From the NCBI RefSeq assembly GCF_003259195.1, contig NZ_QJPK01000002.1, positions 1 to 64,000 of the forward strand: 64,000 nucleotides of DNA, written 5' to 3'. This DNA comes from Paracoccus sediminilitoris (GTDB lineage: Bacteria > Pseudomonadota > Alphaproteobacteria > Rhodobacterales > Rhodobacteraceae). Positions within the stretch are counted from its first letter, which is position 1; every line of letters begins with the position of its first letter. Positions 1 through 7,250 of the stretch are shown one piece after another. A model generated the notes under the pieces. That model was not told the DNA's origin. It searched no databases and worked only from the letters and a program-made list of their open reading frames with translations. Made by a program: the position numbers and the translations under genes.

Positions 1-130
1 GCACCAGAAAGACAGACAACATGGTGCGTATAGCAGTCCAAGTGTTGGCTGGCGGCTTTGTTCCGAGGAGCTTCTAATATTTGCACCCGGCGGCGTCTAA
101 ATAGAGCCCAAAGCCGACTGTCAGCTATGA
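1..130. other. Left edge, no supported gene
   Basis: This stretch lies upstream of the first supported gene on either strand. A plus-strand frame is open from the edge to a TAA at 75-77, about 25 codons, which is short enough to be chance, so I do not call it the tail of a gene. The segment is part of the AT-richer accessory tract. I see no promoter, terminator or RNA in it. Confidence 0.4.
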
Positions 131-619
131 TCAGCGGCTTCGGCAATACAGCACCCGCGTTCGCTCCGGGAGCGGTCTTGTGAAGATGAAGCCTGCCTTT
201 TCGAGAACGCGTTGCGAGCCGCGGTTCTCGCGATGGGCCATGGCATACACTTCCGGGAGCTTTAGATCATCGTTCGCCACAGCAAGGCCCGCGGCGACCA
301 GTTGGGAGGCGTATCCTTTGCCCCAAGCTTCGGGATGAAAGAAGTATCCGACCTCGAAACCCCAGCCCGGCTCAAACGGATCTTGATAGAGCCCACCCCA
401 GCCAATGATCCTGTCTGTGCCCCTTTCCCTGACCACCCAAGGTGCGCAGCCGTGGCGGCGCCGGAAATACTCATGGACCAGCACCCGGCGACGGCAGTCC
501 TGCAGCGAGTGGTCCACATGCGTAAATGCCATCGCTGACGCATTGCCGAGGAATGAAAAGAGATCAGGCACATCAACTCGGCGCGCGCTGCACAGCTTAA
601 GGTTCTTTGTTTGCAGCAT
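131..619 (-). CDS. GNAT family N-acetyltransferase (RimJ/RimL type)
   Basis: This 162-residue protein has the GNAT layout of the RimJ/RimL type. It opens with a LQTKNLKLCSAR-like first strand, has a central IIGWGGLYQ strand, the acetyl-CoA loop AWGKGYASQL (the Q/R-x-x-G-x-G/A position) and the late ENRGSQRVLEKAGF helix. The family moves an acetyl group from acetyl-CoA to an amine; the acceptor cannot be read from sequence. I chose the ATG at 619 rather than 655 because an AGGAAGGA ribosome site sits just upstream and the homology-like part begins there. It lies alone on the minus strand in the accessory tract. Family is firm, substrate unknown. Confidence 0.85.
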   Translation of the reverse strand: MLQTKNLKLCSARRVDVPDLFSFLGNASAMAFTHVDHSLQDCRRRVLVHEYFRRRHGCAPWVVRERGTDRIIGWGGLYQDPFEPGWGFEVGYFFHPEAWGKGYASQLVAAGLAVANDDLKLPEVYAMAHRENRGSQRVLEKAGFIFTRPLPERTRVLYCRSR

Positions 620-894
620 CTGCGCGGTCCTTCCTCTGGGTGAAGAGATGCTCATTGAAAGTCTTTAGTTGCCGCTCATGAGGGCTTCCATCGACTGCCA
701 TTCGCATTGTGGCGTCCGGACGCGGGAGTCGAACGCGAACCAGCACCCGCCACCTCCCAGAAGCCTATGATGACGGGCGCTGCTAAGCAGGACACTCATG
801 GCGAGCCTGCCATTGGTCAATGTCTTAAAGGTTCCACAATAGCTGCCGCCAGTGTCGCGACCGCGCAGCGACGCGAGGAACCCACTGCGGACCA

Positions 895-1398
895 TCAGAT
901 AGACTTCTGAGCGATCACTCTCGCCATGGCGATTGCATCCACATAACCTCCAGCCCTGAACGCAAAGGCCTTCATAAGCCCCTCACGTTCAAATCCAGCT
1001 TTCTCATAAAGGCGAATAGCCGATACGTTGTCCGCATTAACCATCAGCTCAAGTCTTGTAATTGCTAGCCAGTTGTCCGCCACATCGACCAGAGCGGACA
1101 ACAACGCCGAACCTATGCCATTGCCTTGGAAGTCATCATGGACTCCAATCCCTATGGTCCCTGCGTGTCGACGGCGATCTTCAAACTGTTGCAGGCCGGC
1201 TTTTCCTACAATCGCGCCATCTTTTTCTGCCACAATTTCTGTGAACCCCAGTGGGGCACTCGCAAGACGTTTCCGCATCCATTCAGTTGATTGAAAAGGC
1301 GTCCGAAGGGTTCCATGACGGTATCCGGGCAGATTGACTAGCGCCACAAGCTGTTCGCAATCCCTTGGCTCTGCAGCACGGATAGTCAGGTTGCTCAT
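895..1398 (-). CDS. GNAT family N-acetyltransferase, YhhY-like
   Basis: The 167-residue product is a single GNAT domain. The acetyl-CoA loop is FQGNGIGSALL, followed by DNWLAITRLELMV, a DN..AIRLYEKAGFEREG segment and a YVDAIAMARV ending. That order and wording recall Escherichia coli YhhY, which acetylates certain amino acids and small amines. The ATG at 1398 is preceded by GAGGAC at good spacing. It may be transcribed alone, since the next minus-strand gene ends about 200 bases upstream. Whether it detoxifies an amine or modifies a protein is not visible. Confidence 0.85.
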   Translation of the reverse strand: MSNLTIRAAEPRDCEQLVALVNLPGYRHGTLRTPFQSTEWMRKRLASAPLGFTEIVAEKDGAIVGKAGLQQFEDRRRHAGTIGIGVHDDFQGNGIGSALLSALVDVADNWLAITRLELMVNADNVSAIRLYEKAGFEREGLMKAFAFRAGGYVDAIAMARVIAQKSI

Positions 1399-1600
1399 GC
1401 AAAAGTCCTCAGGTTTTCTTCACTACAATGGCGCATACTGGAAGGTTGGGCGGATGTCTTCTCGGTCCCGCATAGCCGCCGCCAGGGAGGCGCTAAGAGA
1501 TAGGCGCGAAGAGCCCTAATTTATGAATGCTGCGCGTTGCGTCAATGTCAGGTATGGTGCCGCCGCCATCTCTATCGATCGGGTACATTGACCAATCGTG

Positions 1601-1912
1601 TTATGTCGATTTCCCTGTCCTGAAGAGCCGGACCGCTCCCTTGCCGCTGCGCTCGATCACGCCTTTCGCTTCGAGGTCGAGCTGCACCGCCTTCAGCCAC
1701 CACCCGGCCTTCTCGCCGCCCGGAAACAATTCCTGTGACAGGTTCGGCAACAGCGCGGCCTTAGCCTCTGCGACGGACATACCGGGCGCCTCGGATGGCA
1801 GCACCGGAAGCAAAGCATCGCGCATGGCGATGAACTTCGCCTTGTTCACTCGTTGAACGTGATGCGGTGACGTGATGCACTCGATCTCGATTTTCTCGTC
1901 GGCGTCAGACAT
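1601..1912 (-). CDS. Small DUF6958-like protein
   Basis: This 103-residue soluble protein of unknown function reads like the DUF6958 family: an N-terminal KIEIECITSPHHVQRVNKAK segment, a middle PSEAPGMSVAEAK part and the conserved GGEKAGWWLKAVQLDLEAKG near the C-terminus. The longer frame reaching 2038 runs back into the preceding gene; the ATG at 1912 overlaps the 3' end of that gene by 8 bases, typical of translational coupling, so I start here. It is the last gene of the TetR operon. The family name comes from memory of the motif pattern; no function is inferred. Confidence 0.7.
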   Translation of the reverse strand: MSDADEKIEIECITSPHHVQRVNKAKFIAMRDALLPVLPSEAPGMSVAEAKAALLPNLSQELFPGGEKAGWWLKAVQLDLEAKGVIERSGKGAVRLFRTGKST

Positions 1913-2441
1913 TGATCTCTCCAAGGTTTGGCGTTTTCGGGTAACGGAACCCCATTGCGACCCAGGCCCCGAAGAGCTTTGCGAAGAAGCCGAGGCTCTG
2001 CTTCTTGGCGTTGGGAATGTCGTCTGGCAGCGTGGCACCTTCCGGGAGATCGGAGGTCATCGTGCGCATCGTGGGCTCAGGCTTTGTGCCGGATGGCCAA
2101 AGTCCACTGTAGAGACTCAGCCAGTGTCCGCCTTTGAACTCCAGATAGACAGGCGTGTTGCAGCAGGTGGCGATCACCCGCGTGCTGGGGGCCTCGGGCG
2201 ACAAGCGGAACCCGGCCAAGTTGGCGGCCCCCACAAGAAAACGCACGCGATCCTTGCGATACATGACGAAGGGCGTCGTGCCGTGATCGGTCAAGGTCCG
2301 GGGTGCGCCCTCAAGGCCCTGCATCTTTCCCGCCGCCTCGCGGCAGGAGTTGCAACAGCATTCGACGCTTGCGATGGGCCTCCCCTCGACTTCAAGGCAG
2401 GTCTGGCCACAGGTACATCCGATCTGTGTTGCCTTACCCAT
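1905..2441 (-). CDS. GFA/CENP-V-like zinc protein (DUF6151-like)
   Basis: The 178-residue protein has the cysteine layout of the glutathione-dependent formaldehyde-activating (GFA) / CENP-V fold. CTCG lies near residue 10, CCCNSC near residue 28 and a CCNTP motif near residue 93; these would bind structural and catalytic zinc. The wording around LTDHGTTPF and RLSPEA resembles the DUF6151 branch of the fold, whose substrate is unknown. It starts 22 bases after the TetR gene and overlaps the next gene, so the three are probably one transcript. A role in handling a small electrophile would fit the fold, but that is inference. Confidence 0.7.
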   Translation of the reverse strand: MGKATQIGCTCGQTCLEVEGRPIASVECCCNSCREAAGKMQGLEGAPRTLTDHGTTPFVMYRKDRVRFLVGAANLAGFRLSPEAPSTRVIATCCNTPVYLEFKGGHWLSLYSGLWPSGTKPEPTMRTMTSDLPEGATLPDDIPNAKKQSLGFFAKLFGAWVAMGFRYPKTPNLGEINV

Positions 2442-2462
2442 GCGCTGGCTCCCTCGCGGCAG

Positions 2463-3167
2463 TTAATTCGAAGGCGGCAACGATCTTTTCCGGGGTGATT
2501 TGCTGGCCGGCCATGATGATTTCTCGTAGTTGGTTTCAGATGTATTTGGCCCCACTCGGAACAGGCCGCGTACATAGCGGATGAGGTGATCAACACTTTC
2601 ACGGGCGAGGTCAGGGTCTCCGGTGGCCTTGGCGAGGATGAACCCACCCTGAAGAACCGCCTGCGTGTGGCGGGCAAGGCTCTCGACAGTCCAGTCAGCG
2701 TCGATATTATGCTGCTTGCGCGCCGCTTCGATGTCGGTCTCAAGCGTGGCGGCATGGCCGAAGATGCTGGCGGCGCAGGCATCCCGGATCGCGGGCGCGC
2801 TATCATGCACCTCCTGCGTCATGGTGCCGACGAGGCAGGTGTATTCAAACGTCTCACCGTCGATGAGGCCTTTGCGGAAATCGAGATAGGCCAGAACCCT
2901 TTCCAGCGGATCGTCAGGCTCATGATAAGGCGCGCTGGCAAAGATTGCGCTGGTTGTCTCGGACCAGAAATTCGCTGCCGCCACGCCAAGCGCGTCCTTG
3001 GTATTGAAGTGATAGAAGAACGCACCCTTCGTGACACCGGCCGACTGGCAGAGATCATCGACTGAGGTTGCTGCGAACCCCTTGCGGCGGATCACGTCGC
3101 GCGCGCCTTCCAGAAGGCGTGTGCGCGCATCACCGCGCTCGGGGGATTGCTTGGTTGATCTTGGCAT
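2463..3167 (-). CDS. TetR/AcrR family transcriptional regulator
   Basis: This 234-residue regulator has an N-terminal TetR helix-turn-helix at about residues 14-60 (TSVDDLCQSAGVTKGAFFYHF region) followed by a helical ligand-binding domain with the AYLDFRKGLIDG pattern of short-chain TetR_C proteins. The ATG at 3167 is used because the longer frame would add 54 residues with no family resemblance. An inverted repeat 10 bases upstream of the start is a likely self-operator. It heads an operon with the GFA-like and DUF6958-like genes. The last 25 or so residues look unlike the family. In another frame there, a 26-codon minus-strand ORF (2434-2514) may be a remnant of another gene or a leader peptide. 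Confidence 0.9.
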   Translation of the reverse strand: MPRSTKQSPERGDARTRLLEGARDVIRRKGFAATSVDDLCQSAGVTKGAFFYHFNTKDALGVAAANFWSETTSAIFASAPYHEPDDPLERVLAYLDFRKGLIDGETFEYTCLVGTMTQEVHDSAPAIRDACAASIFGHAATLETDIEAARKQHNIDADWTVESLARHTQAVLQGGFILAKATGDPDLARESVDHLIRYVRGLFRVGPNTSETNYEKSSWPASKSPRKRSLPPSN

Positions 3168-3176
3168 ACCCAGAAC

Positions 3177-3194
3177 ATACCATACGGTTGGTAT
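3177..3194. promoter_or_regulatory. Probable TetR operator
   Basis: The 18-bp inverted repeat ATACCA-TACGGT-TGGTAT lies 10 bases upstream of the TetR start codon, in a short AT-rich stretch that could hold the promoter. Perfect 6-bp arms with a 6-bp centre are typical of TetR-family operators. Autoregulation of the three-gene operon is the natural reading; binding itself is inferred. Confidence 0.6.
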
Positions 3195-3396
3195 ATAGTT
3201 AATAAAATTAGAAATGGGGTGCTGCGGTGACGCCGAAAATCGCCGCTTGCGCACTTGAACCTTGATATCAGGCTTCGGCGGAAAGCAGACTACGCAAGTA
3301 TCGCGGCAAAAGGCAGCAAGGTCCCGCATAGCAGACCCAATTCCACAGCGAGCGAGCGGCAGCTATGCGAGACGAGCCTGTAATGATCTGTTCACA

Positions 3397-3777
3397 TCAC
3401 ACAATGCAGGCAGCGAAGGCACTTTTTGCCGCTTTGATCGCATTCATGCAGGCAGGAACACCAGCATAGACGGAAACCTGCAAGATGATCTCGATAACCT
3501 CTTCGCGTGTCACGCCGGTGTTGAGAGCAGCGCGGATGTGAAACTCCAGCTGCCCCGGGGCCGTGCCCATGGCGGCCAACATGGCGACCGTCAGCATCTC
3601 CCGTGTGCGCAGGTCGATCCCCTTCCGGCTGACGATGTCGGTAAAGGCATAGCCAAGCACCAGCTCCGCGGCGTCGGGTGAGAACGCGTCCAGATTGGCT
3701 TCAACCTTTGCCGGCGCCCCGCCCTCAAGCTGCTCCAGAAGATCCATGGCCTGTGCCAGCCGCGCGCTGCGGGTCAT
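3397..3777 (-). CDS. Carboxymuconolactone decarboxylase family protein
   Basis: The 126-residue protein is one carboxymuconolactone-decarboxylase (CMD) domain of the PcaC kind: LRTREMLTVAMLAAMG, then GQLEFHIRAALNTGVTREEV with the conserved histidine, then IILQVSVYAGVPACMNAIKAA. The CxxC pair of peroxidase-type members such as AhpD is absent. The open frame continues to 4020, but that extension runs through broken gene pieces and a repeat. The ATG at 3777 overlaps the stop of a 28-codon remnant (ATGA), which fits an ancestral operon. Function could be decarboxylation or an uncharacterised role; the isolated position does not help decide. Confidence 0.85.
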   Translation of the reverse strand: MTRSARLAQAMDLLEQLEGGAPAKVEANLDAFSPDAAELVLGYAFTDIVSRKGIDLRTREMLTVAMLAAMGTAPGQLEFHIRAALNTGVTREEVIEIILQVSVYAGVPACMNAIKAAKSAFAACIV

Positions 3778-3860
3778 ACGTTCACCCCCTTCATGCCTTC
3801 TTCGGTGTAGCGCTCTCCTGACACCGGAATGGCGGCAAGGCTGCTGTTCAGGTCTCGCAT
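3774..3860 (-). pseudogene. C-terminal remnant, probably aldo/keto reductase
   Basis: A 28-codon frame ends in an ATGA overlap with the CMD gene. Its sequence, including LAAIPVSGERYTEEGM, resembles the extreme C-terminus of aldo/keto reductases (the 'VxGxRYxE' tail). Upstream of codon 1 the DNA is something else: a fragment of a different gene in another frame. I read it as the surviving tail of the gene that once preceded the CMD gene, cut by a rearrangement. The family assignment rests on very few residues. Confidence 0.4.
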
Positions 3861-3865
3861 AGACC

Positions 3866-3926
3866 GTTCCACCCCTGGACGATGGAAAGCGACCTGTTGG
3901 AGCCAACGTCTTTACAATACGCCTCT
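3866..3926 (-). pseudogene. Duplicated 61-bp fragment of the 7802-8245 gene
   Basis: Read on the minus strand, this segment matches 8146-8206 at 59 of 61 positions. In the same frame it would encode EAYCKDVGSN followed by the rest of the segment, with one Tyr codon change (silent) and one Ser-to-Arg change. It ends in unrelated sequence on both sides: a repeat copy upstream and the reductase remnant downstream. It is a dead copy of the 3' part of that gene or of a close paralogue. Confidence 0.8.
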
Positions 3927-4008
3927 TCAAGTCGATCTGCCGGCCTTGTTGACGACAACAGTCTAGGGCAGCCCTCGACCGACGCACTCGGCCCAAAGCG
4001 GACATTGC
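3922..4008 (-). repeat. Partial copy of the island repeat (3' half)
   Basis: On the minus strand this reads GGGCCGA, then GGGCTGCC, then CGGCAGATCGACTTGAAGAG, the order seen in the 3' halves of the plus-strand copies at 7505-7686 and 8260-8444. The copy runs directly into the duplicated gene fragment at a shared AGAGG, so the junction looks like illegitimate recombination or deletion. Only the 3' half is recognisable. Confidence 0.6.
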
Positions 4009-4060
4009 CAATTTGAACATTCGCTGCGGTGCAGCCTTGAGAAAGCGAATATCTGCAGCC

Positions 4061-5560
4061 TCAGACTTTCGGAGTGACCCCGCCCTTTTTCAGAAGCGCC
4101 GCGCCAATACGGAAAAGGTCGGGCATGTCGTAGCGTCCGTCCGGGCGGCTTGTGAGGACACCCATCTTGGACAAGCGTTCGGCAAGATCGAGCTCTCTAT
4201 TCGGCAGGTTAGATTTCCGAGTTGAACCGATCGGCACCGGAGGAAGGGCATTTTCTTTACGTGCAATTTTCACGGCGGCTTCTACCGTTGCGTTCTCTAT
4301 CCACGCGTCAAAGAAGACCTGTGGCTCTGCCGGCACCCGAAGACCCGCGAGCGGTTGAAGGACCCGTTTGATCCAGGGGTATTCCGTGTTGAGCTGTTCG
4401 ATACGAACTTTTGAGGCTTCTCGAAGGCCATCGCGGATTGTTTGCGGCAGAAGGACAAGGGCGTCTGCATCTCGGGATTGGGAGCGTTCCGCAGCATTTT
4501 GCATTAGGATGAGAAAGCTGCGTGGCGTCACATCTCCAAGGCCATCTGACAAATGGTTATATGGCCAGTCGAAGGTTTTTCCCTTCCGCGGTCCTGAGCC
4601 CATGAAGTTACCCGCCATGGCTTCGAAAAGCTTTTCTTGCTGGGTTTCATCGCTGGACAGCTTCCAGGTCCTAAGCTTCTCCTGTTCTTCCGGCGGTTTG
4701 CCCAAGCCACAGGCAACGAGGAAACGACGGAAGGCCTCCCCCGCCTCTTTGTCAAAAGCCAATCTCGCAAACATCAGCCCGTAGAGATCCGCCTGGCCCC
4801 ACCTGAGTCTGGCCGCTCCGCTACGCAACTTCGGCAGTTCCACAAACCTTAGCGTGAGCTCGCTCAACTGGTCCGGTCGCATGAAGAGCTTGGCCCGGAT
4901 CGCATTGAACCCGCGCAATTCCCAAACCGAGCGCATCAGTGCGTCAATGAGCCCGCTAAGCCGTCCCCAATCCTCCGAAAGAGCATCGAGCGCGTCAAAG
5001 ACAATGAGAAGAGTCTCGCCCCGGTTGGTGAGTTCGTCATCAACCTCCGCCATGGCATCGACCCAATCTTGGGGATCCGTAAATCGGTTAAGCATGTCTG
5101 AAGGGGTGTGCTTCTGATTGGGCTCGGTCACTCCGAGGGCCGCGCCTGCTATGACAGCTTGCCAGAAGAGGCCTGCGGTCGTCTTCTCCTCTCCTTGGGG
5201 CACCAGTTCGTCGATGACGGTCTTAGACACGCCCGCGCGGCCCACGCCACCAAATCCAATCTCCACCCGAAGCTTGTAGAGTTCGAGCCGTGGGTAGAGC
5301 TCGGCAGCGAGCTGCCTTGTATTTTGATTATAGAGCACGCTCGCCCAAAAGCTCTTACCCGCCCCGCGCGCGCCGAGAACAAGCGTTGTCGCGGGATCGA
5401 GCGCTTTGCTATGGGCCGTAGGCGCAAAGACGTCCCGCACCTTGGCCTTGTCCGCTCCAACAATTGTCGTCGACGCGCTAGGGTCAAACCGTGCAATGGC
5501 CTCGCGGATCGCGGAAATATCCTCCGGCTTGGTGAGGCGGGATCTTTGGCGAATGGTCAT
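4061..5560 (-). CDS. P-loop NTPase, third gene of a candidate conflict system
   Basis: This 499-residue protein carries a Walker A motif GARGAGKS at residues 63-70 and a Walker B strand LLIVFDALDAL at about 184-194, an arrangement found in STAND- or KAP-like ATPases. The C-terminal part (LAERLSKMGVLTSRPDGRY...) looks like a small winged-helix end. The start is the ATG at 5560, which overlaps the stop of the ParA-like gene by 4 bases; the in-frame start at 5590 would overlap much more. It is the last gene of the HEPN / KGGVGR-ATPase / NTPase operon. Base composition is less GC-rich than the core genes. I do not recognise a named family; the target of the ATPase is unknown. Confidence 0.75.
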   Translation of the reverse strand: MTIRQRSRLTKPEDISAIREAIARFDPSASTTIVGADKAKVRDVFAPTAHSKALDPATTLVLGARGAGKSFWASVLYNQNTRQLAAELYPRLELYKLRVEIGFGGVGRAGVSKTVIDELVPQGEEKTTAGLFWQAVIAGAALGVTEPNQKHTPSDMLNRFTDPQDWVDAMAEVDDELTNRGETLLIVFDALDALSEDWGRLSGLIDALMRSVWELRGFNAIRAKLFMRPDQLSELTLRFVELPKLRSGAARLRWGQADLYGLMFARLAFDKEAGEAFRRFLVACGLGKPPEEQEKLRTWKLSSDETQQEKLFEAMAGNFMGSGPRKGKTFDWPYNHLSDGLGDVTPRSFLILMQNAAERSQSRDADALVLLPQTIRDGLREASKVRIEQLNTEYPWIKRVLQPLAGLRVPAEPQVFFDAWIENATVEAAVKIARKENALPPVPIGSTRKSNLPNRELDLAERLSKMGVLTSRPDGRYDMPDLFRIGAALLKKGGVTPKV

Positions 5561-6861
5561 TTGCCCAATTCCAACTGATTGTCGAACCACTCCAGAAGAT
5601 CCGAGAAAGTCGACTGCACGAGCCGCTCATCAAGTTGGACGCGGTTTTCAACCGGATTAAAGCTGCGGTAGCGCTCATCGTGAAGGATGCGTAGCAACGG
5701 CACTGGGTCCTTGGGCAGGGGGGCCGGTTCGTCATCGTCGGCCCAGACCAACTCGAGATCGTCCGGTCCGAGCTTTTCGGGCTTTTCAAGCGTCTCTTCC
5801 TCCTTAGTCCAAAGCGCGTTGAAACGCTCCTGCGCGATCTCCGCGTCCCAGGATTCCGCTTTGGCCTGCACAAACCAAGCGTTCTCCTCCCAGTTCGTGC
5901 CCCCCTGAATACGTTCGCGGATGTGAGCTAGAAGGAAGGCATAGCCTTGGAAGGTCTGCGGCTCATTAATCCCAAAGAGGAGCACTTTCGCTCCGAGCCC
6001 AAGGACCGGGGCCGCCGTCGTTTCATGCAGGCCCGCACGCCCGTCAATCAATACAATGTCGTAGTCGCCGGTAGCCTCAAAGCTACTGAGCATTTCTTGC
6101 AGTTGTTCGCGAAGGGACAATGAGGTGCCGTCGCGCATGTCTTCGAGGCTTGCCCGGGCGATCTTCGCAAGCGCATCGGCGGGATGTGCTAAAGTTTGGC
6201 TGCCGAAGGCAGGCACGACCGAAATTCCGTCCAAAAGGGATGACCTGCCAATGCAATCGGCGCGGAACGCGCCATCAGTCCCGGAGAAACCGTTTTCGAC
6301 GAGCCAATCCACAACGCCATACGTGGGTAGTTCTTCTCGCTTCAATAGTGTCGCGCCGAGCCCCGGAGCTTCGAGGTCGAGATCCACGGTGAGCACCCGC
6401 AAACCCGCTTGGGCCAGATGCGTCGCCGCGATAGAAAGAGCCGTGGAACGGCCAACACCGCCCTTGATGCTGACAAACGCAACCCGGGGCACCGCGCCTG
6501 GCTCGAGCACGGGACGTGCCATCCAATCTGCTCCAACAATCCGGCGGTCGAGAAGTCGGAGGTTTACGCCGTCAATGTTCAGAATGACTGCGGTTTGGGC
6601 CTCCGCGACAATCCGGGCAACGCCAGCCGCGTCGCGTCCGCGCACGGGGTCTTCTGAGCGGGCATATGGGCCAAGGCGCTCGGCGACCGCACTGTTTAAC
6701 CCTTCGAGATCTGCTCCATTGATGTCCAGAATAACGCCAAGGCGGCCTTCAAAATCCCGGATCACGATGGGCTCTGTCGTGGCCAGATCTCCAGGATATG
6801 CCGCTTTCAGACTGGCCACTAACCGAGGGAGGCTGGTATCGAAACGAATTGGGTCTTTCAT
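5557..6861 (-). CDS. ParA/MinD-like ATPase with KGGVGR P-loop variant
   Basis: The 434-residue protein is a SIMIBI-class ATPase of the ParA/MinD shape. The deviant Walker A reads KGGVGRST at residues 133-140, so the usual second lysine (KGGVGKT/S) is arginine. VLTVDLDLEAPG follows (the A' aspartate), then DYDIVLIDGRAG as Walker B. Such KGGVGR variants form a recognised subgroup of bacterial ATPases. About 130 N-terminal residues precede the ATPase domain and have two similar LGVILDING / AVILNIDG strands that I cannot assign. It overlaps both neighbours by 4 bases, so the three proteins are probably made in fixed ratio. No ParB or centromere-like sites are nearby, which argues against plasmid partition. 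Confidence 0.8.
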   Translation of the reverse strand: MKDPIRFDTSLPRLVASLKAAYPGDLATTEPIVIRDFEGRLGVILDINGADLEGLNSAVAERLGPYARSEDPVRGRDAAGVARIVAEAQTAVILNIDGVNLRLLDRRIVGADWMARPVLEPGAVPRVAFVSIKGGVGRSTALSIAATHLAQAGLRVLTVDLDLEAPGLGATLLKREELPTYGVVDWLVENGFSGTDGAFRADCIGRSSLLDGISVVPAFGSQTLAHPADALAKIARASLEDMRDGTSLSLREQLQEMLSSFEATGDYDIVLIDGRAGLHETTAAPVLGLGAKVLLFGINEPQTFQGYAFLLAHIRERIQGGTNWEENAWFVQAKAESWDAEIAQERFNALWTKEEETLEKPEKLGPDDLELVWADDDEPAPLPKDPVPLLRILHDERYRSFNPVENRVQLDERLVQSTFSDLLEWFDNQLELGK

Positions 6862-7250
6862 AGCAATTCAGCCCGAGCTACTTCCGCATCCGAGCGCCAT
6901 TTTTCTAATGTTGCGTGGTCTGGACGTGTGCCGTCGCTATATCGGATGTCGATAGTCCAGCCCTCCAAAAACCGTTGATCGGTAAAGCGTGCAAGCTTCG
7001 CCGCCCCACGGCCAGAAATCGCGTCGCGGAGCTTGGTTCTGAGTTGAGGGAAGTGAGCGTAAACAGGCCCATCTTTGCTGTCGTTGGTCCAAGGAATATC
7101 GCGGAACAAAGCCTTGACCGCGCACTCTGCGGCAATCCCATAGAGATAGCCCGCGGTCGTTCGGTCAGGTGCTGCTGCGTTCCTGTTTCGCTCAGCAGCA
7201 TCCCAATTTCGATGGGCGGCCTTAGTCATGTTGGGCGTGAATTGGCTCAT
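6858..7250 (-). CDS. HEPN-like helical protein, first gene of the operon
   Basis: This 130-residue protein has an N-terminal helix pair of the HEPN kind: WDAAERNRNAAAPDR followed by TAGYLYGIAAECAVKALF, the pattern seen in HEPN proteins linked to nucleotidyltransferases and conflict ATPases. The R-x4-6-H active-site motif of HEPN ribonucleases is not visible; the nearest arrangement is R-x2-H near the C-terminus. It could therefore be a binding or scaffolding HEPN rather than an RNase. It is the first gene of the operon and overlaps the next start by 4 bases. The start context is weak (GAAAG), and an alternative ATG lies 7 codons in. Confidence 0.6.
   Translation of the reverse strand: MSQFTPNMTKAAHRNWDAAERNRNAAAPDRTTAGYLYGIAAECAVKALFRDIPWTNDSKDGPVYAHFPQLRTKLRDAISGRGAAKLARFTDQRFLEGWTIDIRYSDGTRPDHATLEKWRSDAEVARAELL

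Noticed and set aside
713..745. Possible second tRNA 3' end (gggagtcgaacgcgaacc)
   Set aside because: It looks like a T-arm at first sight but does not match the tRNA-Pro 3' end and no cloverleaf can be drawn around it, so it is not an attachment-site copy.
665..895. 76-codon minus-strand frame between the two GNAT genes
   Set aside because: No ribosome site, no family, and the sequence has the look of decayed intergenic DNA.
3778..4020. 81-residue N-terminal extension of the CMD gene
   Set aside because: It translates a gene fragment and a repeat in a frame different from their own, so it is accidental.
5557..6861. Plasmid partition ATPase
   Set aside because: No parB, no iterons or parS-like repeats nearby, and the P-loop variant and operon partners differ from partition loci.
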